In this document: piece by piece, positions 22,251 to 34,800 of the stretch
Position numbering within the stretch: position 1 is the first letter of the stretch
Layout of the letters: the number at the start of each line of letters is the position of its first letter
From: Epiperipatus broadwayi
Taxonomy: Eukaryota > Onychophora > Udeonychophora > Euonychophora > Peripatidae
Length of the DNA: 64,000 bases
Direction: 5' to 3'
NCBI GenBank assembly: GCA_028023455.1
Contig: JAQFVV010000030.1
Location: forward strand, 4,050,501 to 4,114,500
Made by a program: the position numbers and the translations under genes
Notes under the pieces: model-generated
The model's input: only the letters and a program-made list of their open reading frames with translations
Databases searched by the model: none
Told to the model about the DNA's origin: nothing

Positions 22251-24780
22251 TTTAATGCACTGTTTAGCAGGATTTTTTCTTCTTGTATTTTTTTGCAGTT
22301 GGGATTTGAATTTTGTATTCTCATGGTCATTTCTTTAGTATATATGTACTCAATATCCTTTAATTTCACACTATAAGCTGTTTCTCCCTTCATTTTCAAT
22401 TTCTACATTGTACTATTACCTCATAACAATTATAAGTGTTTTTTCCTCATTTATTTGTAGTCTTCCTTAAATTAACATTTTGTGTTATTGTTTTGTAAAT
22501 CCCTACGCAATGAATATCATTTGTTTTATTTCGAAAAACTATCTTGTATGTCTGATTAGATTCAATTAAAAATTATTGTTGGAATCCGTTACTTGTCATG
22601 CCCCATAGTAGAAGATCAATGAATATTTTTTTCTATAAAGGGCTGCATTGTATTTCATTAAGTTTCCCTTTTTCTGTTTGTCTGTTTCTTAAATTTAGTT
22701 ATGTTGTAGGATAGATAAGGATTAAAAGTCATTCAATTTCCTTATTTCCTCATAAGGTACCTCTGCTATAAAGCAGACTCGGATAATCTGCTTAATGTTT
22801 TTGTAATCTTATTTTTAAAAAGAGTTAGTTCTGCCGTCTTATATTTATTGTCCTTGATTACTGTTCAATTAAAGAAAATTTATTAAATTTTGAAGCATTA
22901 ATCACATCGAACTCGGCCATACAGGTTTGCTTAAATAATACCATTGTAATTTTTTTCATTTTTTAGTTTGTTCTGCCAATTTTTGGTTAGGCAGTATGTT
23001 CATTTGTTTTTCATATGATTGACGGATTTTGATCCTGATGTGCCAATTTTAAAATGTCTTTATTCCTGATTACTTTTTTAAAAAAAACTAATTAGTTCAA
23101 GAAGTTAGATTAACAAGTAATAAAACCGACTAAGTGAAAAAATGTCAATAAACAATATAATAGCAAAAATGAGTAGTAAAGATATGTTTAATATGCTTAG
23201 CAACATATATACACCTATAACTCCTATCATTTGAAGCAATCTATCAAAGAGAATTTAACACTTCTAGTTTTTTATATTCAGATATTTCTAAATAAATACA
23301 GGTTAACATTATATCAATATTATCGTTATATTCTATATGATTCTTAAAAATGATATTGTAATGAATGTCGAAGTGACTTATTCAAGACACAAACCACTCA
23401 CCCACCTAAAGGAAATGATTTCCTGAGATATGTGTATTAATGTATCTTTCTATTGCTTCACGCATCTTCGGTTCACAATTCTCCGAGATTTCAAAAAAAA
23501 ATTTTTTTCCAGTTTTATAACTGTTTTTATATCTTCAGTTATTATATAATTTCTGGAGTACTCTATTCATTAAGCTGGTTGTAGTTTAACACAAATTTGT
23601 TAATTATATAAAAGTTCACCGAACTTCATATTGATTAAATTCCTTTTATTTTTTGAAATATTTTGATCTAGATAACATTGATTTCCTTTATTAAATTTAT
23701 TTTAAAATTGTTTCTAATCATATATGAAGCTTAATTTTTACTTTGCCTCTAAATAATCTGTTTGTTAATTCAAATATATTTCATGTATAAATTACAATTA
23801 CAATTAACATTTTTATTAGTTTTTTTTAACTAAAAATAAATACTTCCTTTACAACTAAAAATTCACAAATTTTTAAAATAAATTTTATAAAAATTAATTA
23901 AAAGGTAGGGATTTAATACAATAGTTTTTAATTAGAAGCAATAGGTAATTACATTACCTGCTTAAACAACAAAGCTACAAGTTGTCCTTTTAGTGAGAGT
24001 CTGTGATGGATATTTTACATTTACTTTTAAGATTTGCAGTCACAAATTTAAAATATTTAATATTTATACTTTTAAAATACTAATCTGTGTTACTCTTTAA
24101 TTAAATTAATTTATTTTTAAATTTTATTAAGTAGGTTGGACATTTTTAATTCATTAAACATTAATGTATATACATAGATATCTACAATGGTCGACAGAAT
24201 AAAATAGTTTACTAACTTAATACTTTTTTTTATTTACTCATTTAAATTTTGATTTTATGCAATATGAATAACAGTGACCTAGTGATTAACATATCTGCAT
24301 ACTATAGTCAAAACTTGTAGTTTGGAGTTGTAATTTTTTTTTAGATTACAAACAAACTTATAATTTGTTTTTTCATGTAACCAATTAAGCTACTTGCAGA
24401 AAAGAAGTATAAAAATAATTTAAGGATTTAATGGTTGTGAGAAATTAAGCATCAGAAGCACTAAAATTGATATCCGTGAATCTTCAGCTCTAGAATCTGC
24501 ATCTCACGCTGTATTAAATCGTACAGGGTGTAAATGACTATTTAATTAATATTAACTTGGTGACTGTGAAGTCAGATTCCTGTGAATATTGATCAAATTG
24601 TTTATATTATTTTTACATTTTAACTTGGGAAAAAATGATAAACAAAATAGGAAAATGAAATCTGCACACCCCTCCCCATTTTTTTTATAGTAAAATACAG
24701 AAACTATTTTTCCCCAACTGTTTTTTTCCAGAAGGACAAAAATTTAATTATGCAGTAATTCATAACAAAGTTGTCTATTT
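22251..24780. other. AT-rich DNA, possible gag remnant at left
   Basis: 22251-23000 may be the decayed gag of the gypsy relic; a 68-codon minus-strand ORF at 22193-22399 overlaps its protease end but has no zinc knuckle. From 23000 to 24780 I see only A+T-rich sequence without element ends. Confidence 0.4.
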
Positions 24781-24783
24781 CAG

Positions 24784-24903
24784 CAATTATCGGATAGAAA
24801 TTTATCACTTGCATGCTTCGTGGCGGTTGTTGATGGTACTGCAGCGTCACCTGATGACCACATTAGGCGTAGGTCACAACTACCCAAAGTTAGCTGTATA
24901 TAG
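24784..24903 (+). CDS. Candidate 3'-terminal coding exon, unknown protein
   Basis: A 40-codon open stretch directly follows an acceptor-like TCTATTTCAG (24774-24783) and ends at TAG 24901-24903. Its base composition is much less AT-rich than the surroundings (GCTTCGTGGCGG, GCAGCGTCACC). The peptide contains SLACFVAVVDGTAAS and ends with a basic RRRSQLPK segment. I do not recognise it. There is no flanking exon I can join to it, and a short GC-richer patch could equally belong to an old transposon or a non-coding exon. The assignment rests on the acceptor, open frame and composition only. Confidence 0.25.
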   Translation, partial: QLSDRNLSLACFVAVVDGTAASPDDHIRRRSQLPKVSCI

Positions 24904-26100
24904 AGGTATTTTATCTAATTTGTTGTATTGAAGACTTTGATAACCCACCAATGCTTTGTAAAATTTTAAAAATATAATGGCTAGATCATAAAACTACTCA
25001 ATGTATTCTTCCCTTGTTCGATGATCTATAGACTCCACTACTGTAAAATCTTCATTCGTTTCGACATCCTAAAAAAGTATTGCGGTGACTTAAACATGGT
25101 TTTCATGAGAGAGGTAAAACTCATCTGCATTATAATGATTATCAAAGACATTCTAAAGAAGTATAATGCTAATTGTTTCCATTGAGAAGATGCAATTAGA
25201 CATTATTCTGAAGTATTTCAGGAAGAAAAATGTTCTGCTAAGGAAATTAAGAGAGCATTACAAAATATCAAATATACAAAAAAAATGGAGTAGCATGTTC
25301 TACATGTAGAAGTATGTGTTTCACAGTATGGTTTATAGTCATTGCAAAACTCACATCTAGAATAGTTTTTTTTACCTTCAAGTTAAAATGGCCATATTCG
25401 TTTTCCAACGACTGCTACATACACATCATAAATGATCAATATAACAATAAATAATTTATAATTATGCTACTAATAATAATCACAATTAATGTTTCCCAAA
25501 ATGCAATGGTTTATAAAAGTAAACTTGCGATTACGTCGCACAGGCTTGTGTTTACATTACGGGAGGAGGGGGGTGGTTTGAGTTAATAGGAAAAGCACGG
25601 TTTGAAAATAGGTCAATCAACAGAACGTAATTAGCTGTTAATACTATTTTGTATTTTTTTTTTAAAAAAATAATAATAAAATATTCCCCAAAATCATTAA
25701 TAATATGTACTATCAAATATGTAATATTCAATACGCAGTACAACAAGAAATAATATCGTTCGAAGTAAAAACAGCCATTTAAAACTTAAAATACAATTGG
25801 AGAGAGTAGTAATACACTTTACCTTCAAAGAAAATGGCTTAAAGAGATCGCCGAAAACAATTTACATTTTTATATTAGGGGCATTTAAATTTTTAAAAGT
25901 ACCTTGCCTATTTTTTAATAATCCAACAAAATATTCACGCTAATTCTTAATATTTATAAATAAGGTAAGATAACACGACGGTAGATATATTTTTTTCTCG
26001 CAAAGTTTACCCAAGCTTAAAGAATTACGAAGTAATAATTATACTCGCTATTATAAATTTAAAATAATAGCAAACACCTACCGCATACTTAATACCTGCG
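24904..26100. other. AT-rich DNA, nothing firm
   Basis: There is a G-run (GGGAGGAGGGGGG) at 25561-25573 and a few CpG-containing segments (25520-25545). No gene is supported; the ORF at 25552-25746 is low-complexity. Confidence 0.4.
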
Positions 26101-26750
26101 GTGATTTTAAAATCGATTATAAATACAAATTGAATGTTATACTTTTAACAAGTTCGGACGCAAAATCTTATTATAGTATAGTATTTGCTAAGCAAGTTTC
26201 ATCTTTTTCGTGGTCATTCAGAATCTTCGCCTATTTAACTTCTATGAGTAGTTCAAAAACAAAATGCGGTATAAAAAACATCTTGCCTATTTTATCTTTT
26301 CCTCTCTCCTTTTTAAATGTACAACATTTGTTTTTTTTTCTCTCTCAACTTGGGCTACAATAAACCAGAGTGCGGTACGTAAGGAAAGAGGGCAAGGAAT
26401 TTTTACTTGAACAGGTTGCGCCACCTTTGGCGGGGACACAGTTATTAAAAAAAAAAAGGGCCTTATTCGACTTCATCGCAACTGTGAACTAATTTATTAA
26501 CACCACGTGCTTTAAGTAAAATAGAAGATGCAGGATGAATTAAGTAACAACATTTTATCTTAGCAGGTGAGAGATATCAATGTAATGTATAAAAAGGATT
26601 TTGTCTAAAGATGATTATGAACATGGTTTGTTGAAGGCTTTTAAGTTAACGCAGAGTATTGTGTGCTAGTGTTCTCTAGGCGTGCTGGCTCATATGATTC
26701 ACGTTAGTCCAGGGTAACGGATATCAGCAGCCATGCTTTTGTTCAATGTT
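26101..26750. other. CpG-containing, less AT-biased segment
   Basis: Patches such as GTGCGGTACGTAAGG (26371-26385), GTTGCGCCACCTTTGGCGGGG (about 26415-26435) and TAGGCGTGCTGGC (26676-26688) stand out from the AT-rich background. The 77-codon ORF at 26130-26363 has no ATG at its start. It could be a promoter or 5' untranslated exon of a host gene, or an old element. No TATA or initiator assignment is justified. Confidence 0.25.
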
Positions 26751-29340
26751 TTGAGGGCCTTAGCTAATATTTTGATCATTTATTAATGTTTAAGGATGAA
26801 AATAATAGTTGCAAGCTTACAAATTGACATATGCAAATAAAAATTATATATATAAAAAAAAAGTAATATGCCCTCAGTCTCATATCAAAATTTATTCCTT
26901 TCTTTTTTAAAACCCCTGAACGTAAACATCTTTGTATTGGTTTAATAATCAGCTAAACTATTTGCTTTTTCTTCTTTTTTTTATATTATTAAATAATTGA
27001 CTTTATTTTATTTAATCATAAAGTTTTTAATTTTTAAATTGTTTTCATTTAATCAATTTAGATACAAACAATATATATAAATATTTTAATTGTTTTCAAA
27101 ATTCGAACTAATACTCCATAACATATTTGCTTCGCTTTGAATTTTTGTTTTGGTATTTTAAGTTCATTTTATTAAATTAATAAATTTCGAAGTATCGGAG
27201 GGGGGATAAAAAACTATATTTTAAATATTCAAAGTGACATTGAATTTATTTTATTGAAGTGAAGCTAGTGCCCTCTTACGGAATATTATTTAAAAATACA
27301 ACTAGATCGTAGTATATCAACAAAAATAATTATTTATTGGGGCGATAAAAAAAAAAAAGCAAATGTTGAATTAAAACTAATTGTAATAATGGTAGTATAT
27401 ACAATCGTTGCTAATATTAAAACTATTCTCAATCTTTCAAGTTAACTATTTTAAATGCGATTTACGATCCTTCATTCAGATGGCATTTTCTTTCTATTAA
27501 ATAAAAACAATTGTTCAGATTTAAATAAATTTTTAATCAATAATTTTGTGAATGAAAGAAGTAATACATCTGAAACATATTTAGATATAATGAAATATGT
27601 AGTAAAACTATAGAGTATTCAAATTTTAAAACAAAACAGTAAAAGCTTCTCATTAAAGAGCTAGGGGGCAGTATTATGGAACAATCTGTTAAGATGGAAA
27701 TCATTTTAAAACGAGATTTTTTTTAACTGATGCTAGTCATTTATATGAGCAACGTACGCATTCAATGTTTATATGTGCAGTACATGTATGCAAAGTGCAG
27801 AATACGCAAATATTTTCGTTTCTGGTTATATAACATTTCCATTGTCCCTAACTATATTGATTTCCAGATCACCTTTAAGTTTCTGAATCTTTTTACCTGT
27901 AATTAGCTAGTCTCCATATTGTCCACTAAAAGACAAAGAAATCACTACTTTAACTGAATAGCGTCCTATATATGATTTTTAGCCTAATAATATTAATCCA
28001 ACAATCATTCAAATGATTTTTACTGACAGTCATATTTGGCAGTCTTTCTAATGTTATTAATCACACTTCATTGTTGCAGTTACACAAATTCTCATTAGTA
28101 CATTTATATACTTCATAATAAGTTACATATTACCTTTATCTATTTGCTGCAACAACTAGACTGATGTATGATATCCCCATTTTTCAGGATAGTAATTGAC
28201 TTTAGGTATAATTGTCACATTTCTATTCTTCTGCTCAATTAATGTGATTTATATATTTTTCTTCATTTAAATAGAGTAGCAGTATATATTTTTTAAATGT
28301 GTGAGTAGATTTCAGTGCCTTTAAAATGCTGCATTTTTAATCAGAACAGAAATATGCGATATATCCTTAACTACTATGATTTAGCATCACTTTCAAATAC
28401 TATTTTAATGGATTTTATACCAACATATATAAGTTTAATTCATTTTCTTCTATCTGTTTTCTTCTTTTTTTACATTGATCCAATTAAAAAAATGTTGATC
28501 TCATTTATCGCACATATATTCTTTTTTTAAGTCATTTACAATCTCTTTATAATATATAGGGTATATGAGCACAGACTTTATATCGAATTTAGATCTTTAT
28601 CTATCTACTATCTTTTCTAGCATGTGTTGAGCCCTGTTCCATTTCAATGAAGATCTGGTTTTTAGTTATATTTATTTAATTTTTAATCCCAATAGATGTA
28701 GTTATATTTTATCATTTGATCTGCAATATTTGTATTCCTTTTTAAACTTATAAGCATATTTACTTTTAGTATTATTTTTATCAAAAACATCTTATCCAAG
28801 TTTAATTCTTTGATTTTCTTCTGTATTAATAATTTATAATTGTTACTTTTAAGTCTTTACGTTCAATTATTATTTTCTTGATATTTAGTTTTCATTTAAT
28901 AATTTTTGTAACATTTTCTGCAACTCTGAAGTGTTATATGTAAAGAGAATCTCATCACTTGCGAAATCTGAATGACTTAAGAAATCCTTTTGTTTTCCAT
29001 TTTATTCCATAAAATCTCATAAAATATGTCTTATTTATCATATTTTTATATACATTTTCTATTGCAAATATTCTTCTTCTTCTTATTGAAATAGGCAGTG
29101 TTCTTATTACTCGATATGAACTTTATAAAAATAGATTTTGCGGTATTTTTTCAAATTTATTTTCCACCACTAGATTAATATTGTTAGTATTATTTCTACA
29201 TTAAATTTTAAAATGCAATGGTAATAAAGAATGAAAAAAAAAACTAAACAAACAAACATGCATTAAGATTTATGTTAAACAATATTATAGTAAACTCATT
29301 TCCTTAAATTATTTAACTTTTTTGTCAATTATTCACTTAA
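26751..29340. other. AT-rich DNA, nothing recognised
   Basis: Mostly runs of A and T. The 71-codon ORF at 28315-28530 ends in a Phe-rich low-complexity tail and is not credible. Confidence 0.5.
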
Positions 29341-29354
29341 GACTTCTTGGTAGT

Positions 29355-29578
29355 CACGTACTTACCTTGTTATGACGTCATGACGTTCAACATTGTTTCT
29401 ACACACTGAATTTTATAATTGAGCATGTATTGGCCAGTCCTCCGGACATGCAAAAACATCAGAGCCCCCCCCCGCCCATTCCAGCGCTACGTGCTGACTT
29501 TTGTAAACATAAAATTCAGCGCATAGAAACAATGTTGACTGTCATGACATCATAGCAAGATAAATACGTGATTACTGA
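29355..29578. mobile_element. MITE with imperfect inverted-repeat arms
   Basis: The left arm (CACGTACTTACCTTG...ATGACGTCATGACGTTCAAC, CATTGTTTCTA) pairs with the right arm ending AAATACGTG plus ATTACTGA. CTTGGTAGT flanks it at 29346-29354 and 29579-29587, a candidate 9-bp target duplication. The left terminus lacks about 8 bp found on the right (TCAGTAAT). The centre holds a C run (CCCCCCCCCGCCC at 29465-29477). Superfamily not determined. Confidence 0.72.
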
Positions 29579-29589
29579 CTTGGTAGTTA

Positions 29590-31140
29590 TGAAATTACCA
29601 TTAACTGATATGATAGACTCTTGCTAGAACTAATACTATTGGTTCTAGAATCTCATTTATTATAGTATTCATTTGTTCTTTGCATTAAAATATATATTTA
29701 TATTATGTATTAAAATATATATCTAATTATAATCTATTTCAATCCACACCCTACATCAAAGTTACTATTCAACTCGAGTAAAAACCTAATAAAAAATATA
29801 AGTATGAAAATAATATAAAATTAGTTTATTCCATATTTTATAAACTATATTATATAAATTTGAAAAGAATAAACAATCTTTTCCTGATAATCGAATTTTC
29901 CATAATAAAATTTTTTACATGAAAAGCATAAACAATCTTCCTTTTGTCCAAATTAATTAATTTTCACACTTTTTTGCCAAGTTGGCTAAAATTATATATA
30001 CGTATAGTAGAAATGTAATTACAAAATAATAATTTCACTGTTAAAAATACAAATAAGCAAAGAATAGAACTAACATTGATGAATAAACATTACAAGCCAC
30101 AACAAAAATATCTGAATACTTTAGCCAATAACAATCTGTATTTGCTGTAGGATTCTCATTTTTTTAAATAAAAAGTTGTAGTATTTGTTCTTTGTAGAAT
30201 CTTTCATTGTAGTACATCCATCTGTATCTTTGATTGCTTGGTTGTGTATTCTATTATTTTGAAAACAGGTTTTAGGATATTAAACTTATTCTGAATCTAA
30301 CTTACAAATCTAACAGTTCTAATCTGTAAAGCTTTAATGTGCTGAATGATTTACAGAATAATCTTAAGTGTTATATAATGAAATATGATGACATAATAAA
30401 TTCCATACTTCTTTATTAAAATAAATATCAGAACCCTTCCTATTACCATAATTATTTTCTCTCCTACAAGTAACGCATCACAAATATAGATCCATTATAT
30501 GCCCTCTGTCATAGAAATAAAAAACATTACCTTCGTATAGATTGTTCCTTTTTTCTTGTTTGTTATACTGTTATCACCAACATTACTTATTCAAATTCAC
30601 AATCAACAACCTCATTAATAATGTACAGAATGGTCTGTTTCCCAATATAAGAATTACTCCATTCTTTTCATACTTTGGTTCATAAGACATTATCTAAGTT
30701 TTAACTCACATCTCATGATACTAAATCACACTTTGTAAAAAAATTAAATAACATTAAGATTAGAGACTAGATCCATGCACCAGCAGATATTTTTGCAGCT
30801 ACATGGAGGCTGATCTCATTTACAACCCAATCATTTAGCTATTGATTATACAAATTAATATACATTATATATGTATATTGATTATTGCTCACTTATAACC
30901 AATATTTGATATATATGAACCTCTTTTACTAATTTCCTACATGAAATTTGTTTTAACAAGAATTTATAATCTCTTAACATATATAGTAAACTAAATAAAG
31001 TTACTTTAAAACTAAATTTCATACTCTTGACTCCTTTCTTTGCAAATGAATATAAATTAATTTGAATAGTTGCAAAATAAAATTTAGGCAATAAATTTAT
31101 TGATAATTCTTCAATTTCTTGCAAAATTTCTGATGTAATA
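29590..31140. other. AT-rich DNA, nothing recognised
   Basis: Local degenerate repeats of AAAAGMATAAACAATCTT near 29863-29938 and a TATA palindrome near 30859-30878. The 80-codon minus ORF at 30882-31124 has no motif. Confidence 0.5.
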
Positions 31141-31870
31141 TTAGCAATTTTATTGGTATTTTGGCAGTGTAGCTAATCAGATTTTGTATTTCGTTACTAA
31201 ATTTTACGATATAACTCAAATGTTATTTTAATTATAATCTTCTCATTGGCATTTTTTCAGCAAGCTTATCCATGGCTGAAATTTCCCTTTGATCTTTAAT
31301 TAATTGTTGTTTTTCCAAGCTTGTTTCAATTTTCAGTGTCTTTACAAATATTGGTAATCTTGTTCCTTATAATTTCCTGTTTAATTTTCTTTTTCGCTAT
31401 ATTGACCATATTATCTGACATCGATTATGATTTTCCTGAATGCATTCTCAGTTGCATTTAAGACTTACAGATCCATTTTTATGTTATTTTTAAGTGCAAG
31501 AAATATATTTCTTATAATATACCTAGACATTGGATGAAGCTTGTACTTCTTCAGTTTTATTCGAAGTTTAAATTTGAGCAATTCTTATCTTATTCCACAA
31601 ACTCCCTTTGACCATATTTTGATATGAGTATGAAGAATGTAATCAATTTAATTTTTATTACTTCCCATCCTGCCATAAGTATGTGTATAGTCAGCTCTTT
31701 GATTACTTAAAAAATGCATTTTGCAGTAAACAGTTTGTTGAATTCTTAAAGATATATTAGTCATTCTCATGTTTCTTTTCTGCTTTCAGTCCATCTCTTT
31801 CAATTTCTAACTTTGTCATTTCAGACATCAATCACTCCAAATTTTGCCTACATTTCTCACCATAAAACTT
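31141..31870 (-). other. Possible decayed coding sequence, unidentified
   Basis: On the minus strand several short open pieces are rich in Lys, Glu and Ile, for example EMTKLEIERDGLKAEKKHEND near 31850-31785. This kind of charged coiled-coil-like text occurs in the N-terminal part of some LTR-element Gag proteins, but nothing decisive is present. It may be chance in A-rich DNA. Confidence 0.2.
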
Positions 31871-34800
31871 TTCCTTTTTTTAGACTTGTATTATAATAAG
31901 TAATATTAAATAAATAAATATGAAATCAAATTGATATTAATCAATCATTCACGGGATTACATCCAATGACAATGACAGTCTTTGTAATATTTTTTATTGA
32001 CTTTGATTTGTTTTGTGATATAAAATTTCTCAGTTGACCTTATTTTATGTACTCTTAAGATGTTAATGTGTAAGTGAATCATTTTTATGATTTTCCTTAA
32101 TTCATAATCCATTTATTCTGTGTTTTTTTTTTTTTTTGTAAATTCTACCGCTTAGGATTTTTTTTTTTCTGTACAATGGCATTGATGAATAGATGTCCAA
32201 ACAACTTATGTCTACTTGTGCAACATACAAACCAACATTACTGAAAAATATCTTGAGGATTTTCTTGAAAAACTGTCTTTCTAACATTATAGTTTAATTA
32301 TTTCACTATTCATAATGTTTGATATAGTATACAAGAGTTTTTGAATTCTTCCATGAAATTGGCATATTTATTTAGCTGTTAACATGACTGAATTTAACTT
32401 TCACTATCATCTATTGCTGTTGCCCCATATAAATATTAATGAAGAAACATTCAGAAACAAACAAGGCAGGGAAAAGAATTCTAAGGAAAATTAAAATAAA
32501 ATTGTAAAGATTCTCGTGAAATTGGGAGATGAGGAAAAGCAAAACTCAGTATATACCTCAGAGTGAGATAAGTATAGTTAATAGATGAAAAAGATTATAC
32601 TTAGCTGTAGCACCTCAGATTTCCTAAATTCATACTTGTTACTATATAGCAAATAATAATTAATCTTGCAATCATTATACAAAATATATTTATCACCTCA
32701 CTTGGTCATGATATCCTAGTGTATATTTAGCCCAATCTACCTACAAGAGAATTTAATATATACATACTTAATCCTTTATCATTATTTTATTTTAAAAAGG
32801 ATTAAATAGATAAGTAGAACTGATGTAATTACAAGTCATAGCAACACCAAATATATACCCTCCATAACTTGGTGCAATGACAGAATGGATTTCATGGCTC
32901 AGTTCTGAACTTCCAATGTTTGAATTTATTATGAACTCCTTTATTTCATTATTATTTTTTAAACTTATAACCCAAAGCTAATTGATTATAAAATGGACTG
33001 ATAAAAGTATTAATTAGTATAACATTAATGAAAACTATTTATGAAGTATATTAGCATTTAGATACATAAAATAAATTAGACGGATTAACTCTAATGAATA
33101 TTTCACATTTATTTTTTGTTGTTGTTATTGCAGATGAGATAGTTTAATATCAGAAAGTTATACTTTTGAGGAATAAAAATAATAATCATTTATATAGAAT
33201 TTTGTTTTTCATTTTGTAATATATTGAAAAATCAACAATTTTTTCTTTTTTTCAAAAAGATTTGCTGCCACTTTATCTAAAATTTATGTGCTAGCTATAT
33301 GATGGGTTTTTTTAATTGCAACTTTTCTTGTGGGAGGGGGGGGGATATATTTTTAATGCTTTTAAAAACAGTTAGTTTACTTTTTAGATATATATATTTA
33401 AATTATACAATATGTAACATACTGGGCTACATTGAGATCAAATAATTACCAAAAATTTTGCTAAGAACTTTATTTATAGCAATTTTTTCAAGCACAGTAC
33501 TTATATCATCAGTAGAAAAAACGTGATATTTATTATACCAAATAATATTAGGGTAGCTTATTAATAAAACAGTAAATGGTCCATTTAATTTTGGATGAAC
33601 TATTATCATTTCAAAACGTATGTCTTATGGATATTCTTAAATTTTTGTATAAATTAGAATAGGGTATACTTTCTATTAAAAATAAAAAAACTGAGAGTGA
33701 CCAGCATATTACTTTACATTTAATCTAATTGCCTAATCTTTACACTATTAGTAAAAGTTTAACTAATAATATATTTATAGTTATTTTAAGTCTTTTATAA
33801 CGGCTATCAAGGAACAGAATCATATAGGTCATAGTTATTGTATGCTTTTTTAGCAATCTTAAGATATTTTAATATAATCAATTAGTGCTAAAATTAGATA
33901 GTAACAAAGTATTTTTTCTTTTGGAACAAGACATTGCAGTTTTCTATTCACATAAATTAATGGCAAACCCTTTAAGGTTGATAAAGGAAAGTTTAAGCCA
34001 TTATGAACAGAAATTCTTTGATTTGAAATATTACAAGTAGTTAATATTGTCTTTATCAGATCATATTGGTAGGTCATTGTTTCAGTGATTTCTTTTTAGA
34101 TTTGGAATCATCTATGTTCAACGGTCTGCATTTTACTATTAAAGCTATAATTTAAATGAGTCTAGTGTTAGAGAAATTGATAGATTTTCATTTGCAATTA
34201 TTTACCACTTAACTTATTTCATGAATTGGAATATTGTTACTAAATTTTTTTTTTAAAAAAAAGTGCTTAATTCTAGAATATTAAATTTAATTTGTATTAT
34301 TAGTTTTTGTATATTTCTTCTAGTTATATACCAAAAAAAAACTTGATATAAAATTTTGACAGCATATAAATTAGAGTTTTTGTTAACTAATTACCACTGT
34401 ATTAGTAGATCTTTTAAATATACAGATAGACTTCTAATATTTAGTTTGTGAGCTTATATAATTGTAATTGTCTTTATCTTGGTCATAATTAAAAATTATA
34501 TTTAACTAATTTGACTTTGGAAATCATAAATTTATTGTATCAAAAAGTTTTAGTGGTATTTGTAAAATTATAATAAGTTTACATTCATATAAAATTTGTC
34601 ACTTCACATTTTAACTACTACAATCATTGAAATGCGGAATTGTATACGTTTTCTTGTATGTCTAATTATTCTCAAGCTTATTATCTTCTAGTGACCAAGG
34701 TAGTTTACATTTGGTTGAATGAAACTAGAAATAATCTTTTGAACAATAAAAAAAAATTTTTAACGGCTATCCAGTATTTTAGAACTTTTTATCCTAAAAA

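Noticed and set aside
26130-26363. 77-codon ORF
   Set aside because: It starts at TTG rather than ATG and is Ser/Phe-rich low complexity.
33336-33345. G run, and similar G or C runs at 20902-20911, 29465-29477, 37040-37053 and 61996-62008
   Set aside because: Simple homopolymers without repeated G tracts in quadruplex spacing.
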